Shown: positions 44,802 to 53,115, counted from the first letter of the stretch. The stretch is DNA of 64,000 bases from Allobosea psychrotolerans (GCF_002917105.1 NZ_PQFZ01000001.1:372001-436000); one strand, 5' to 3'. Notes: generated from the sequence alone by a model not told the origin. Numbers and translations are program-made.

Positions 44802-44925
44802 TGTCATTCCGGGGCTTCGCAGCGCGAAGAACCCGGAACCCACGACCGGGTGAGCTTTGAAGGCAGGGATGGATCGCCCGGTCGTGGGTTCCGGGTTCGC
44901 GGCTTTGCCGCGCCCCGGAATGACA
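44802..44925. repeat. long palindromic intergenic repeat (GTCATTCC type), copy 2
   Basis: TGTCATTCCGGGGC (44802-44815) pairs with GCCCCGGAATGACA (44912-44925). The inner arms AACCCGGAACCCACGACCGG and CCGGTCGTGGGTTCCGGGTT are also complementary. It is nearly the same element as 42952-43078 and sits between the ATPase gene and the AtzH-like gene. Confidence 0.8.
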
Positions 44926-44942
44926 ATAATTTGGAGATTCGA

Positions 44943-45323
44943 ATGAAGATCAACGACCCCGCCGTGCTTGCCGAAGTCGAGGCCGCTTTTGCCGCCTATG
45001 AGAAAGCGCTGACGACCAATGACGTTGCGACGCTGGACGCGCTGTTCAAGGACAGCCCGCAGACATTGCGCTACGGCGTGGGCGAAAATCTCTACGGCTA
45101 TGCCGAGATCGCGGCCTTCCGTGCGGCGCGTTCGCCGGTCGGGGTGATGCGCACGATCGAGCGCACCGTCATCACTGCTTACGGCGATGCCATGGCCACG
45201 GCCAACACGCTGTTCCGGCGCGACAGCATGCCCGGCAAGATCGGCCGGCAAAGCCAGACCTGGGTCAAGTTCCCGGAAGGCTGGCGGGTCGTCAGCGCCC
45301 ATGTCAGCGTGATCGCGGAATGA
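44943..45323 (+). CDS. atzH: AtzH-like protein (DUF3225; HpxZ-like)
   Basis: A 126-residue SnoaL-like small protein. The sequence [40 protein letters not shown] (about 42-61), then [20 protein letters not shown] and [19 protein letters not shown] match DUF3225 proteins named HpxZ in oxalurate gene clusters and AtzH in triazine/ureide clusters. A 1,3-dicarboxyurea decarboxylase role has been proposed for AtzH; HpxZ has no settled activity. Its location beside an AtzF-like hydrolase and near AtzE/AtzG-like genes favours AtzH. It is cytoplasmic, downstream of the transporter operon and probably co-transcribed with it. Confidence 0.8.
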   Translation: MKINDPAVLAEVEAAFAAYEKALTTNDVATLDALFKDSPQTLRYGVGENLYGYAEIAAFRAARSPVGVMRTIERTVITAYGDAMATANTLFRRDSMPGKIGRQSQTWVKFPEGWRVVSAHVSVIAE

Positions 45324-45408
45324 CGCCCGGTTGCGCTGCGCCATGACCCTCACGCTCTGGCCTGCTAAGCAGGTGGCTGCGCTTCCGCTGAATTCCCGGT
45401 CCTGATCC

Positions 45409-46095
45409 ATGCCGCCTCGCCGCGCCGCCGCCGTTGGACTTAAGCCTGCAGCCCCACCGCGCACGCGCACGGAAAGCTTGCGGCTCCAGATTGCCGACGA
45501 GATCGTCTCGGGCGCGCTCGAGCCCGGCACGCCGCTCGATGAGCAAGAGCTCGCCGCGCGTTTCGGCGTCTCGCGCACGCCGGTCCGGGAGGCTATCCGC
45601 CAGCTCTCAAGCTCCGGGCTCGTCAGCGTCAGGCCGCATCGCGGCGCGGTCGTGGCGCTGCCGACGCCGAGCCAGCTCCACGACATGTTCGAGGTGATGG
45701 CGGAACTCGAAGCGCTTTGCGCCGGGCTTGCCGCCCGCAACATGACGGTTCCTGAGCGGCGCGGGCTCGAGGCGCTGCACCAGGCCTTGCGCAAGCTCGT
45801 GCATGAGGGCGACCCGGCACGCTATCACGAGACGAACGAGGCCTTCCACGCCGCGATCTATGCCGGCACGCATAACGGCTATCTCGCCGAGCTCACCTTG
45901 ATGACGCGGGCGCGCGTCGCGCCGTTTCGCCGGGCGCAGTTCCGCGCCACGGGGCGGTTGGGTGGCTCCTATCAGGAGCACGACATGATCGTGCAGGCGA
46001 TCCTGCGCGGCGATCAGGCCGGCGCGAGCGAGGCGATGCGCGCCCATATCGGCATCGTGCGCGACGCGTTCAGCAGCTATGCCGGGGCGCGCTGA
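45409..46095 (+). CDS. GntR-family (FCD domain) transcriptional regulator
   Basis: A 228-residue regulator. The GntR winged helix (about residues 22-90) reads RLQIADEIVSGALEPGTPLD, EQELAARFGVSRTPVREAIR and QLSSSGLVSVRPHRGAVVAL. The FCD effector-binding domain follows (about 95-220), with metal-site His and Asp patterns (YHETNEAFHAAIYAGTHNG). FCD-type members respond to small organic acids or ureides and usually repress. The gene lies within the locus, three bases before the convergent AtzF-like gene's 3' end, and is the likely controller of the transporter and hydrolases. TGCAT dyads at 38890 and 47951 are candidate operators. Confidence 0.9.
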   Translation: MPPRRAAAVGLKPAAPPRTRTESLRLQIADEIVSGALEPGTPLDEQELAARFGVSRTPVREAIRQLSSSGLVSVRPHRGAVVALPTPSQLHDMFEVMAELEALCAGLAARNMTVPERRGLEALHQALRKLVHEGDPARYHETNEAFHAAIYAGTHNGYLAELTLMTRARVAPFRRAQFRATGRLGGSYQEHDMIVQAILRGDQAGASEAMRAHIGIVRDAFSSYAGAR

Positions 46096-46098
46096 GGC

Positions 46099-47898
46099 TC
46101 ACGCCGCGCTCACCTGCGCCGAGACATAAGCCCGCCAGCCGCCATAGTCCGTGACGTCGCGCGCGCCCTCCGTGGCGATGGCCTCGCAGAGGAAGCCCTT
46201 GACCCGCGTGCCATCCGCCAAAGCGAGCGTGCCGATGCCGAGCGGGGAGGGGATGCCGGCGACGAAACGGCCAAAACCTTCCGCCGGCAGCGCCCAGACT
46301 TCGAGCGCGATCGCGGCGCCTTGACCGGGCGCGACGCGCACCAAGCCGGGCCGGGCCGGCGGCCCACCGGGGAGGGCGAAGAGGCGGTAGTCGGCCGTGG
46401 TGGTCGTCGCGCGCAGGAAGCTCGCTCCGAGCGCTGCCAATTCGCCGTTGAGCGGCATGCCGGAAAGATGCGCACCGACGACGGCGATCTCGAACGTGCC
46501 GGGAGCGGGGGCGATGGGCCGCGCCGCCAGCGCCGGCGCGTGCGTGCCCGTCGCGCCCAGGGTCAGGCCGGACGCGGCATGGAAGGCGCGGCCGAGGCCG
46601 GCCAGCGCCGCGTCATGGCCGCTTGGCGCGATGAAGGTGACGCCCGCCGCCGTGCCGCCTTCGGTCAGGCTCACCGGCACGGCGAGCGCGCACATGTCGA
46701 GCAGGTTCACGAAATTGGTGTAGCGGCCGAGCATGGAGTTCTGGCCGATGGGGTCTGCCGCCATCTGCGCCAGCGTGACCGGGCGTGGTGCTGTCGGCAC
46801 CATCATCGCGTCGATGCCGTTCAGGGCCGCCTTCGCAGCCAGCGCGAGTTCGGCCAGCTTGTAGCGCGCGGCGAAGGCATCGGCTGCGTCCGGCAGGGGC
46901 TTGCCGGCGATGACCTGCCGGATCACCGGCAGGATCGCATCGGGGTCGCGCGCCAGCAGGCCGCGGATGGCGAGAAAGCGTTCCGCGACCCAGGGGCCGT
47001 CATAGAGCAGGCGGGCGGTGTCGTAGAACGGCGTCATGTCGAGCGGCACGATCGTCGCGCCGAGCGACCGGGCGCGTTCGACTGCCAGCGCAAAGCTTTG
47101 GGCCGCCCCGGCATCGCCGTCGAAATCGAGATCGGCGGGCCCTGGAATGCCGAGCTTGAACTGCGGCGCGATCGCGCCCGGCCGGCCGAGAGGGACAGGG
47201 CGGGAAAAGGGGTCGGAGATATCCGGTCCCGCGATCACCTCGAGCACCGCGAAGGCGTCGTCGGTCGTCAAGGCGAAGACGGAGACGCAATCGAGCGTGC
47301 GGCAGGCGGGCACGACGCCGGCTGTGGGCACGAGGCCGAGGCTCGGCTTCAGGCCGACAAGGTTCTGCAGTCCGGCCGGCACGCGGCCCGAGCCCGCCGT
47401 GTCCGTGCCGAGGGCAACCGGGACGATGCCGGCAGCGACCGCGCTCGCCGAACCGGAGCTGGAGCCGCCGGGAACCAGATCGGCGCGCAAGGCGTTGCGC
47501 GGCACGCCATAGGGCGAGCGCGTGCCGTTCAGCCCGGTGGCGAACTGGTCGAGATTGGTCTTGCCGATGATGATCGCGCCCTGCGCGCGCAGCCGCGCCA
47601 CGGCGCTGGCGTCCTCCGTCGGCGTATAGGCGAAGGCCGGGCAGGCCGCCGTGGTGGCTAGGCCGGCGACGTCGATATTGTCCTTCACCGCAACCGGCAC
47701 GCCCCAGAGCTTGCGGCCGCGCGGACCCTCGGCCTGGAGGCGTTGCGCCTCGCTCAGAACCTCGGCCTCTGGCCGCAAACTGATGAAGATCGCCGCGTCG
47801 CCATGGGCGCGGTGGCGCGCATAGCTGGCGGCGATCGTCTCGGCGATCGCGACGCGGCCGTCAAGATGGTCGGCAAGGAGGGCGCTCAGTGTCGGCAC
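46099..47898 (-). CDS. atzF: allophanate hydrolase (AtzF-like)
   Basis: A 599-residue amidase-signature enzyme. The catalytic Lys lies in VPVAVKDNIDVAGLATTAAC (about 86-105), and the Ser-cisSer pair in GGSSSGSASAVAAG with TDTAGSGRVPAG (about 147-182). Residues about 450-599 form the second, AHS-type C-terminal domain of allophanate hydrolases (FEIAVVGAHLSGMPLNGELA, FLRATTTTADYRLFALPGG, GIGTLALADGTRVKGFLCEA). The two-domain length (about 600) matches AtzF rather than the biotin-dependent urea carboxylase partner. It hydrolyses allophanate to two ammonia and two CO2. ATG 47898 lies about 50 bases from a TGCAT dyad. It is divergent from the biuret-hydrolase-like gene. Confidence 0.88.
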   Translation of the reverse strand: MPTLSALLADHLDGRVAIAETIAASYARHRAHGDAAIFISLRPEAEVLSEAQRLQAEGPRGRKLWGVPVAVKDNIDVAGLATTAACPAFAYTPTEDASAVARLRAQGAIIIGKTNLDQFATGLNGTRSPYGVPRNALRADLVPGGSSSGSASAVAAGIVPVALGTDTAGSGRVPAGLQNLVGLKPSLGLVPTAGVVPACRTLDCVSVFALTTDDAFAVLEVIAGPDISDPFSRPVPLGRPGAIAPQFKLGIPGPADLDFDGDAGAAQSFALAVERARSLGATIVPLDMTPFYDTARLLYDGPWVAERFLAIRGLLARDPDAILPVIRQVIAGKPLPDAADAFAARYKLAELALAAKAALNGIDAMMVPTAPRPVTLAQMAADPIGQNSMLGRYTNFVNLLDMCALAVPVSLTEGGTAAGVTFIAPSGHDAALAGLGRAFHAASGLTLGATGTHAPALAARPIAPAPGTFEIAVVGAHLSGMPLNGELAALGASFLRATTTTADYRLFALPGGPPARPGLVRVAPGQGAAIALEVWALPAEGFGRFVAGIPSPLGIGTLALADGTRVKGFLCEAIATEGARDVTDYGGWRAYVSAQVSAA

Positions 47899-47950
47899 GG
47901 CAAGGTCTCTCGGTGAAGGGCTATAAAACAGGCATTCATCGGCTTAATGC

Positions 47951-47967
47951 ATGCAAAGATTATGCAT
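47951..47967. promoter_or_regulatory. ATGCA/TGCAT dyad, candidate GntR operator 2
   Basis: ATGCA-AAGATTA-TGCAT lies in the divergent region between the AtzF-like gene (minus, start 47898) and the biuret-hydrolase-like gene (plus). The half-site recurs upstream of the Dpp-type operon (38890-38904). A regulator binding here could govern both directions. Confidence 0.45.
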
Positions 47968-48168
47968 ATTCGCGATAGACGGCTCCGGCGCCCGGCTCGG
48001 CTTCGGGGGAGAATTTCGGTTCCGGCGAAATGGCCGTTCTGATTTCCATGTGATTCCATAATCTTATGATTGTCCCTCACGGGGGAGGCCCGGTCGGGCA
48101 GGCTCGCTCGCTCTCAGGCATAGCCCTTGCAAAGCCCGTTCCGTTCGCCAGTGAGGGGAGCGCTTTCG

Positions 48169-48855
48169 GTGAGCCGGTCCGAGATTCCAGCCCAGCCTTT
48201 TCCGCTCAGCGTCGATTTTGCGCGCACCGCGCTCGTGATCATCGACATGCAGCGCGATTTCCTGGAGCCGGGTGGCTTCGGGGCGGCGCTCGGCAATGAT
48301 GTCTCGCTGCTCGCCGCGGCAGTCGGCCCCTGTCAGGCCATCCTGGCCGGTGCGCGCGAGGCCGGCATGCTGGTGATCCACACCCGCGAGGGGCACAGGC
48401 CGGACCTGTCGGATGCGCCGCCGGCCAAGGTTCTGCGCGGCGATCCGAAGCAGCGCATCGGCGCGGCAGGCCCGATGGGGCGCATCCTGATCCGGGGCGA
48501 GCCCGGCCATGATATCGTTCCGGCGCTCGCGCCCTTGGCCGATGAGCCGGTGATCGACAAGCCCGGCAAGGGCGCCTTCTACCAGACCGACCTTGATCTC
48601 ATGTTGCGCAATCGCGGCATCGAGACGCTGCTCGTCACCGGCGTGACGACCGAGGTCTGCGTCCACACCACGGTTCGCGAGGCGAATGACCGGGGCTATC
48701 GCTGCCTCGTGCTCGGCGACGCCTGCGCCTCCTATTTCCCGGAATTCCACGAGGTGGGCCTAGCGATGATCGCGGCCCAGGGCGGGATTTTCGGCTGGGT
48801 TTCCACGACAGGCGAGGTGCTGGCAGCGCTCAGTGCTGCCAGGCGCGCTGCCTGA
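48169..48855 (+). CDS. isochorismatase-fold amidohydrolase, biuret hydrolase (BiuH)-like
   Basis: A 228-residue cysteine hydrolase. It has the catalytic Asp in [12 protein letters not shown] (about residue 24), the Lys in [19 protein letters not shown], and the Cys in [20 protein letters not shown] (about 162), the complete triad of the family. [34 protein letters not shown] and the [13 protein letters not shown] ending resemble biuret amidohydrolase more closely than RutB or nicotinamidase. The reaction would be biuret + water to allophanate + NH3, feeding the AtzF-like enzyme. I take GTG 48169 because AGGGGAG precedes it; a TTG at 48127 would add 14 residues of poor homology. An ureidoacrylate or other ureide hydrolase remains possible. 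Confidence 0.82.
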   Translation: MSRSEIPAQPFPLSVDFARTALVIIDMQRDFLEPGGFGAALGNDVSLLAAAVGPCQAILAGAREAGMLVIHTREGHRPDLSDAPPAKVLRGDPKQRIGAAGPMGRILIRGEPGHDIVPALAPLADEPVIDKPGKGAFYQTDLDLMLRNRGIETLLVTGVTTEVCVHTTVREANDRGYRCLVLGDACASYFPEFHEVGLAMIAAQGGIFGWVSTTGEVLAALSAARRAA

Positions 48856-48875
48856 GCGCAACACAGGAGGGGGAT

Positions 48876-50486
48876 ATGGCGACGGCGACCGCGGCGACGA
48901 CCTCACCGAAACTCTGGACTCCGGGCGACTGGAACGCCCTGTTCGGCTTCGGCACGAATATCCTGGTCAACCTGCTGGTGTTGACCGGCCTGCTGCAATT
49001 CGTGCTGAAGATGCCGGGCGAGATCGTCTTCGGGCGCATCCTGCCGGCGCTTGGGCTGATGATGGCCCTCTCGACCGGCTACTATGCCTGGCTCGCTTAC
49101 AAGCTGGCGAAGGAGACCGGCCGCGACGATGTCTGCGCGCTGCCCTCTGGCATCAGCGTGCCGCATATGTTCGTCGTCACCTTCGTGATCATGCTGCCGA
49201 TCGCCTCGATGACCGGCGATCCGGTCAAGGGCTGGGAGGCGGGGCTCGTCTGGGTCTTCTTCCAGAGCTTCATCCTGATGATCGGCGGCTTCATCGCGCC
49301 CTATATCCGCAAGATCACGCCGCGAGCGGCGCTGCTCGGCACGCTGGCCGGCGTCTCGATCGCCTTCATCTCGATGCGTCCGGCGCTGGAGATATTCCTG
49401 ACGCCGGCGATCGGACTCACTTGCCTTGCGATCATCCTGGTGAGCTGGTTCGGCGGCGTGCGCTATCCCAGGGGCATTCCGGCGGGGCTTGTCGCCATCG
49501 CCTTCGGCATGGTCATCGCCTGGGGCTCGGCGCTGCTGGGGCTCGATGTCGGTGGCCTGAGCCTCGCCAAGCTGGGAGCAGCCTTCTCGACCTTCGGCTT
49601 CTCGCTGCCGCTGCCGGCGGTCGACCATGTCTTCTCGGGCTTCAGCTATCTCGGCATCATTCTCGTCACCGCGATCCCCTTCGGCATCTACGATCTCGTC
49701 GAGGCGATGGATAATGTCGAGAGCGCGGAGGCGGCGGGCGACCATTACCCGACGACGCGGGTGCTGACGGCCGACGGCATCGTCAGCCTGATCGGCTGCC
49801 TGATGGGCAACCCCTTCATCAATGCGGTCTATATCGGCCATCCCGGCTGGAAGGCGATGGGCGGGCGCATCGGCTATTCCGCCGCGACCGGGCTGATCGT
49901 CGTCGTACTGTGCTGGTTCGGCGTCATCGCGCTCTTGCTGGCGCTGATCCCGATCGTCGCGATCTCGCCGATCCTGCTCTATATCGGCATGCTGATCGGC
50001 GCGCAGGCCTTCCAGACCACGCCGGTGAGCCATGCACCGGCGATCGTGCTGGCGCTGACGCCGCATCTCGCCGCCTGGGCCAAGGTGCTGATCGACGGAG
50101 CGCTCGGGGCCGCCGGCACCAATGCGGCGGCGGTCGGCATCGACAAGATGGCGAATATGGGCGTGCTCTATCACGGGCTCGAACTGATGGGCGGCGGCGC
50201 GATCCTGTCGGGCCTCGTGCTCGGCGCCATCGCCGTCTTCGTCATCGAGAAGCAGTTTTTGCACGCGGCGGCGTTCGCGGCAGCAGGCGCCATCCTCACC
50301 TATTTCGGTTTGATGCATGGCGAGGCGATCGGCATCGGCAAGGGGCTCGGCGTGACGCCCTCGATCAGCCTCGCCTATGCGATGGTGGCGGGCTTCCTCT
50401 ATCTCTGCTCGCGCTCACTCGTTGAGGCCGAGGTGCCCAAGCCCATGCTCTCCGAACCGCAGGGCGTATTGGAGCCGGCGGAATGA
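48876..50486 (+). CDS. NCS2-type nucleobase/ureide permease (AzgA-like)
   Basis: A 536-residue inner-membrane transporter with about 14 helices. LPSGISVPHMFVVTFVIMLP (about 89-108) is near the substrate site, and PFGIYDLVEAMDNVESAEAA (about 268-287) and NPFINAVYIGHPGWKAMGGR (about 310-329) are family-type core segments. The overall shape is that of NCS2/AzgA purine and xanthine permeases, but the motifs differ enough that a related heterocycle or ureide could be the substrate. It stands between a BiuH-like and an AtzG-like gene and overlaps the latter by four bases, so it most likely imports the locus's substrate, in parallel with the Dpp-type ABC system. Confidence 0.78.
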   Translation: MATATAATTSPKLWTPGDWNALFGFGTNILVNLLVLTGLLQFVLKMPGEIVFGRILPALGLMMALSTGYYAWLAYKLAKETGRDDVCALPSGISVPHMFVVTFVIMLPIASMTGDPVKGWEAGLVWVFFQSFILMIGGFIAPYIRKITPRAALLGTLAGVSIAFISMRPALEIFLTPAIGLTCLAIILVSWFGGVRYPRGIPAGLVAIAFGMVIAWGSALLGLDVGGLSLAKLGAAFSTFGFSLPLPAVDHVFSGFSYLGIILVTAIPFGIYDLVEAMDNVESAEAAGDHYPTTRVLTADGIVSLIGCLMGNPFINAVYIGHPGWKAMGGRIGYSAATGLIVVVLCWFGVIALLLALIPIVAISPILLYIGMLIGAQAFQTTPVSHAPAIVLALTPHLAAWAKVLIDGALGAAGTNAAAVGIDKMANMGVLYHGLELMGGGAILSGLVLGAIAVFVIEKQFLHAAAFAAAGAILTYFGLMHGEAIGIGKGLGVTPSISLAYAMVAGFLYLCSRSLVEAEVPKPMLSEPQGVLEPAE

Positions 50487-50707
50487 GCGAGACGAAAGCT
50501 GCCTTCGACGCCGCGCGCCATCTCGACGCGATGGCCCCGGCGCTGGGCCTGACGATCACGGAGGAGCAGCGCCCCGGCGTGCTGCAGTTCCTTGGTGTCG
50601 CGCATCTGATGTCGGAGATCCTGCGCGCTACGCCGCTCGATGACGCCTCCTTCGAACTCGCGCCCGTGTTCCGGCCCGGGCGGACCAGTGACGGAGAGCC
50701 TGCGTGA
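50483..50707 (+). CDS. atzG: AtzG-like small subunit (DUF4089)
   Basis: A 74-residue DUF4089 protein, the small partner of the AtzE amidase. The visible pattern is HLDAMAPALGLTITEEQRPG followed by VLQFLGVAHLMSEILRATPL and DDASFELAPVFRPG (residues 13-66). In the cyanuric-acid pathway AtzG is required for AtzE stability and activity and is usually overlooked because of its length. It overlaps the permease gene by four bases and the AtzE-like gene by four bases, so the trio is translationally coupled. The paralogous HpxX of oxalurate clusters has the same fold, so an HpxX/HpxY identity cannot be excluded. Confidence 0.82.
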   Translation: MSETKAAFDAARHLDAMAPALGLTITEEQRPGVLQFLGVAHLMSEILRATPLDDASFELAPVFRPGRTSDGEPA

Positions 50708-52101
50708 GTTTCGATGCCTTCACGCCGGCCCATCTGATCGCGGCACAGATCAGAGATGGCGCGGTCTCGTGCGAGACCGTCGTCACCGGCTTCCTCGACC
50801 GGATCGCGAGGGTCAATCCGCAGGTCAATGCCTTTACCGACGTCACCGCTGAGCGGGCTTTGGCGCAGGCGCGAAGGATCGATGCGGCGCTCGCCGCGGG
50901 CAAGGCGCTCGGGCCTCTGGCGGGCGTGCCCTTCGCGGCCAAGAATCTCTTCGACATCGCGGGCCTGCCGACGCGGGCCGGTTCCAAGATCAATCGCGAA
51001 CGCGCGCCGGCGCCGCGCGACGCCGTGCTGATCGAGCGGTTGAGCGCGGCCGGCGCGGTCCTCGTGGGCGGGCTCAACATGGGCGAATATGCCTATGACT
51101 TCACCGGCGAGAACGCCCATGACGGCGCTTGCCGCAATCCGCATGATCTTGCCCGTATGGCCGGCGGCTCGTCGTCAGGCTCCGGTTCGGCAACAGCAGC
51201 GGGGCTCGCTCCGCTGTCGCTGGGCTCGGACACCAATGGCTCGATCCGCGTGCCGAGTTCGCTTTGCGGTGTCTTCGGGCTCAAACCCACCTATGGCCGC
51301 CTGCCGCGTACGCGCAGCTTTCCGTTCTGCGACTCGCTCGACCATCTCGGCCCCTTCGCCCGCGACGTGACCGACCTCGCCATGGCCTATGACGCGATGC
51401 AGGCAGGCGACGCGCATGATCGCGCCTGCGCCCAGCGGGCAGTCGAACCGGCGCTGCCGACGTTGATGCAGGGCGTCTCGGGCTTACGCATCGCGGTGGC
51501 CGGCGGCTATTTCGCGACCGACGGCATGCCGGAGGCCGATGCGGCGGTGAAGGCGGTCGCCGAGGCTCTTGGCGCCACGCGCAATCTGGCGCTGGAGGGG
51601 GCGGGCATTGCCCGCGCCGCGGCCTTCCTGATCACCAATGCCGAGAGCGCCGCGTTCCATCTCGATCGCTTGCGGGCGCGGGCCGATGATTTCGACCCCG
51701 AGACGCGTGACCGCTTCCTCGCCGGCGCGATGCAGCCGGCGGCCTGGTACATCCAGGCGCAGGCGGCGCGGCGCTGGTTCCATGACGAGACGATGCGGGT
51801 CTTTGCCGATGTCGACCTGATCATTGCCCCGGCGACGCCCTGTCCGGCGCCGGACATCGGCCAGAAGACGCTGAGCCTGCGCGGCGAGACCGTGCCGCTG
51901 CGGCCCAATCTCGGCCTGTTCACCCAGCCGATCTCCTGCATCGGCCTGCCCGTCGCGGCCGTGCCGGTATTCGGCGCGGGATTGCCGATCGGCGTGCAGG
52001 TGATCGCCGCGCCCTGGCGCGAGGATCTGTGCCTGCGCGCGGCTTATGCGCTGCAGCTGGCCGGGGTGTGCGCGGCGAAGGCGCCGGAGAAGCTTGTCTA
52101 G
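50704..52101 (+). CDS. atzE: AtzE-like amidase (1-carboxybiuret hydrolase or HpxY-like)
   Basis: A 465-residue amidase-signature hydrolase. Lys lies in VPFAAKNLFDIAGLPTRAGS (about 78-97), the Ser pair in ARMAGGSSSGSGSATAAGLA and SLGSDTNGSIRVPSSLCGVF (about 153-195). The length and the GTG start overlapping the AtzG-like stop by four bases fit AtzE. AtzE deaminates 1-carboxybiuret, the AtzD product, to 1,3-dicarboxyurea. The relative HpxY acts on oxalurate. The presence of AtzF-, AtzG- and AtzH-like genes in the same locus supports the carboxybiuret reading. No AtzD-type cyanuric acid hydrolase is in the window. Confidence 0.82.
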   Translation: MSFDAFTPAHLIAAQIRDGAVSCETVVTGFLDRIARVNPQVNAFTDVTAERALAQARRIDAALAAGKALGPLAGVPFAAKNLFDIAGLPTRAGSKINRERAPAPRDAVLIERLSAAGAVLVGGLNMGEYAYDFTGENAHDGACRNPHDLARMAGGSSSGSGSATAAGLAPLSLGSDTNGSIRVPSSLCGVFGLKPTYGRLPRTRSFPFCDSLDHLGPFARDVTDLAMAYDAMQAGDAHDRACAQRAVEPALPTLMQGVSGLRIAVAGGYFATDGMPEADAAVKAVAEALGATRNLALEGAGIARAAAFLITNAESAAFHLDRLRARADDFDPETRDRFLAGAMQPAAWYIQAQAARRWFHDETMRVFADVDLIIAPATPCPAPDIGQKTLSLRGETVPLRPNLGLFTQPISCIGLPVAAVPVFGAGLPIGVQVIAAPWREDLCLRAAYALQLAGVCAAKAPEKLV

Positions 52102-52139
52102 AGTATTTCCGCGTTTCTCCGTATCGCGGAAATACTCTA
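52099..52139 (+). terminator. hairpin overlapping the AtzE-like stop codon
   Basis: GAGTATTTCCGCG (52101-52113) and CGCGGAAATACTC (52125-52137) are perfect arms with an 11-base loop, extended by TA/TA pairs. The stem begins inside the TAG stop. No T-tract follows immediately, though GTTGTTTTATC comes 10 bases later. It probably ends or protects the operon's mRNA. Confidence 0.55.
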
Positions 52140-52155
52140 CCTCGTTGTTTTATCT

Positions 52156-52203
52156 GATTTTCTTCACGCGAACCGGTGCCCACTTCGCTCGAAAATGCTC
52201 TAG
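52156..52203. repeat. AACCGGT-centred palindromic repeat, copy 3
   Basis: GATTTTCTTCACGCGAACCG, then GTGCCCACTTCGCTCGAAAA, ending TGCTCTAG, is the third copy of the family seen at 32682 and 36094. Arms are less perfect here (CGCGAA/TTCGCTCG). It touches the 3' end of the ArsR gene. Confidence 0.7.
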
Positions 52204-52550
52204 ACGCGCCCAAGCTCGACGAAATCGCGCAGGCGCCCCAGAGCCTGATCCCACTGCGCCGAAATCTGGGTGAGGTAGGCGCCCACATCCTCCAGACGCT
52301 CGGCCCGCAGTTCCCAGACCTTGTCGCGTCCACCGCGCTTGCCGTGTACCAGATCCGCGTCCTCCAGCGCACGAAGGTGCTTTGCGATGGCCTGCCGCGA
52401 AAGCTGCGTCGCGGAGGTCAGGGTCGTGGTCGAGAGCGGCCCGCGGGCGCTCAGCCCTGTGATAATGCCAAGTCGCGTCGGGTCTCCCAAAGCGGCAAAG
52501 ATGAGAGCATTACGGCCGGCATGGCCTGTTGCCTGATCGGAGATCGACAT
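52200..52550 (-). CDS. ArsR-family transcriptional regulator
   Basis: A 116-residue winged-helix repressor. LIFAALGDPTRLGIITGLSA (about residues 16-35), LSTTTLTSATQLSRQAIAKH and LRALEDADLVHGKRGGRDKV match the ArsR HTH. No metal-binding Cys cluster is seen, so it belongs to the group that regulates SRPBCC/AHSA1 partner genes and not metals. It lies 23 bases downstream of the AHSA1-domain gene in the same direction and is probably in the same transcript. Dyads in front of that gene are candidate operators. Confidence 0.88.
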   Translation of the reverse strand: MSISDQATGHAGRNALIFAALGDPTRLGIITGLSARGPLSTTTLTSATQLSRQAIAKHLRALEDADLVHGKRGGRDKVWELRAERLEDVGAYLTQISAQWDQALGRLRDFVELGRV

Positions 52551-52573
52551 GGTCGGTTTCCTGCGATGGCGGG

Positions 52574-53065
52574 CTAGGCGGCCGACGTGCCGACAAGGTA
52601 TTTTTTGATCAGCTCTGCCTGCTTCGTCCAGCCGCCATCGTTGGCGGTGAAGGCCTCGGCGCGGCGGCTCAGCGGGATGGCGTCGAAGCCGGACTCGCTG
52701 ATCGTCAGCAGAACGCCATCGGCCGTTTCTGCGAGATCGAAGGTGACAAATGTCATCGGCTCGCTGTCATAGTCGACATTCGGATCGACCGCGTAGGGGT
52801 GCCAGCGGAACGCGATCGCCCGCATCGGCTCGACGCGATCCACGATGAAGGTGAAGGTCTTGCCTTCATGCGGCTTCTGCATTGCCGCGACCTCGGGATC
52901 GACCTGCGTCGGCGTGATCCGCCCGACAAGTCGGGTGCCTGGCACGAACGGCCCGTCGAAGACGACGCCGAACCAGATGCCGAACTGACGGGAATCGGCG
53001 ATGGCCTGCCAAACGCGTTCGAGCGATGCGCGGAGATGAACCTTCTTTTCGATGCGATCTGACAT
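52574..53065 (-). CDS. SRPBCC/AHSA1-domain protein
   Basis: A 163-residue START-like (AHSA1) protein. It begins MSDRIEKKVHLRASLERVWQ and continues with AIADSRQFGIWFGVVFDGPF. RVEPMRAIAFRWHPYAVDPN and TADGVLLTISESGFDAIPLS follow. Members bind hydrophobic ligands or partner proteins, and a pairing with ArsR-type regulators is very common. ATG 53065 is chosen because AGGAGG lies nine bases upstream. That ribosome site is inside a palindrome, GAGCAACC-TCCT-GGTTGCTC. A TTG at 53074 would give three extra residues. Confidence 0.87.
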   Translation of the reverse strand: MSDRIEKKVHLRASLERVWQAIADSRQFGIWFGVVFDGPFVPGTRLVGRITPTQVDPEVAAMQKPHEGKTFTFIVDRVEPMRAIAFRWHPYAVDPNVDYDSEPMTFVTFDLAETADGVLLTISESGFDAIPLSRRAEAFTANDGGWTKQAELIKKYLVGTSAA

Positions 53066-53067
53066 CA

Positions 53068-53089
53068 CGAGCAACCTCCTGGTTGCTCG
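53068..53089. promoter_or_regulatory. dyad overlapping the ribosome site of the AHSA1 gene
   Basis: CGAGCAACC (53068-53076) and GGTTGCTCG (53081-53089) are perfect arms around TCCT. On the minus strand AGGAGG, the ribosome site for the AHSA1-domain gene, forms its centre. A second dyad with the same core lies at 53116-53131. Confidence 0.6.
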
Positions 53090-53115
53090 TCAATTAGCGA
53101 TTGTCGCCCCAACCT

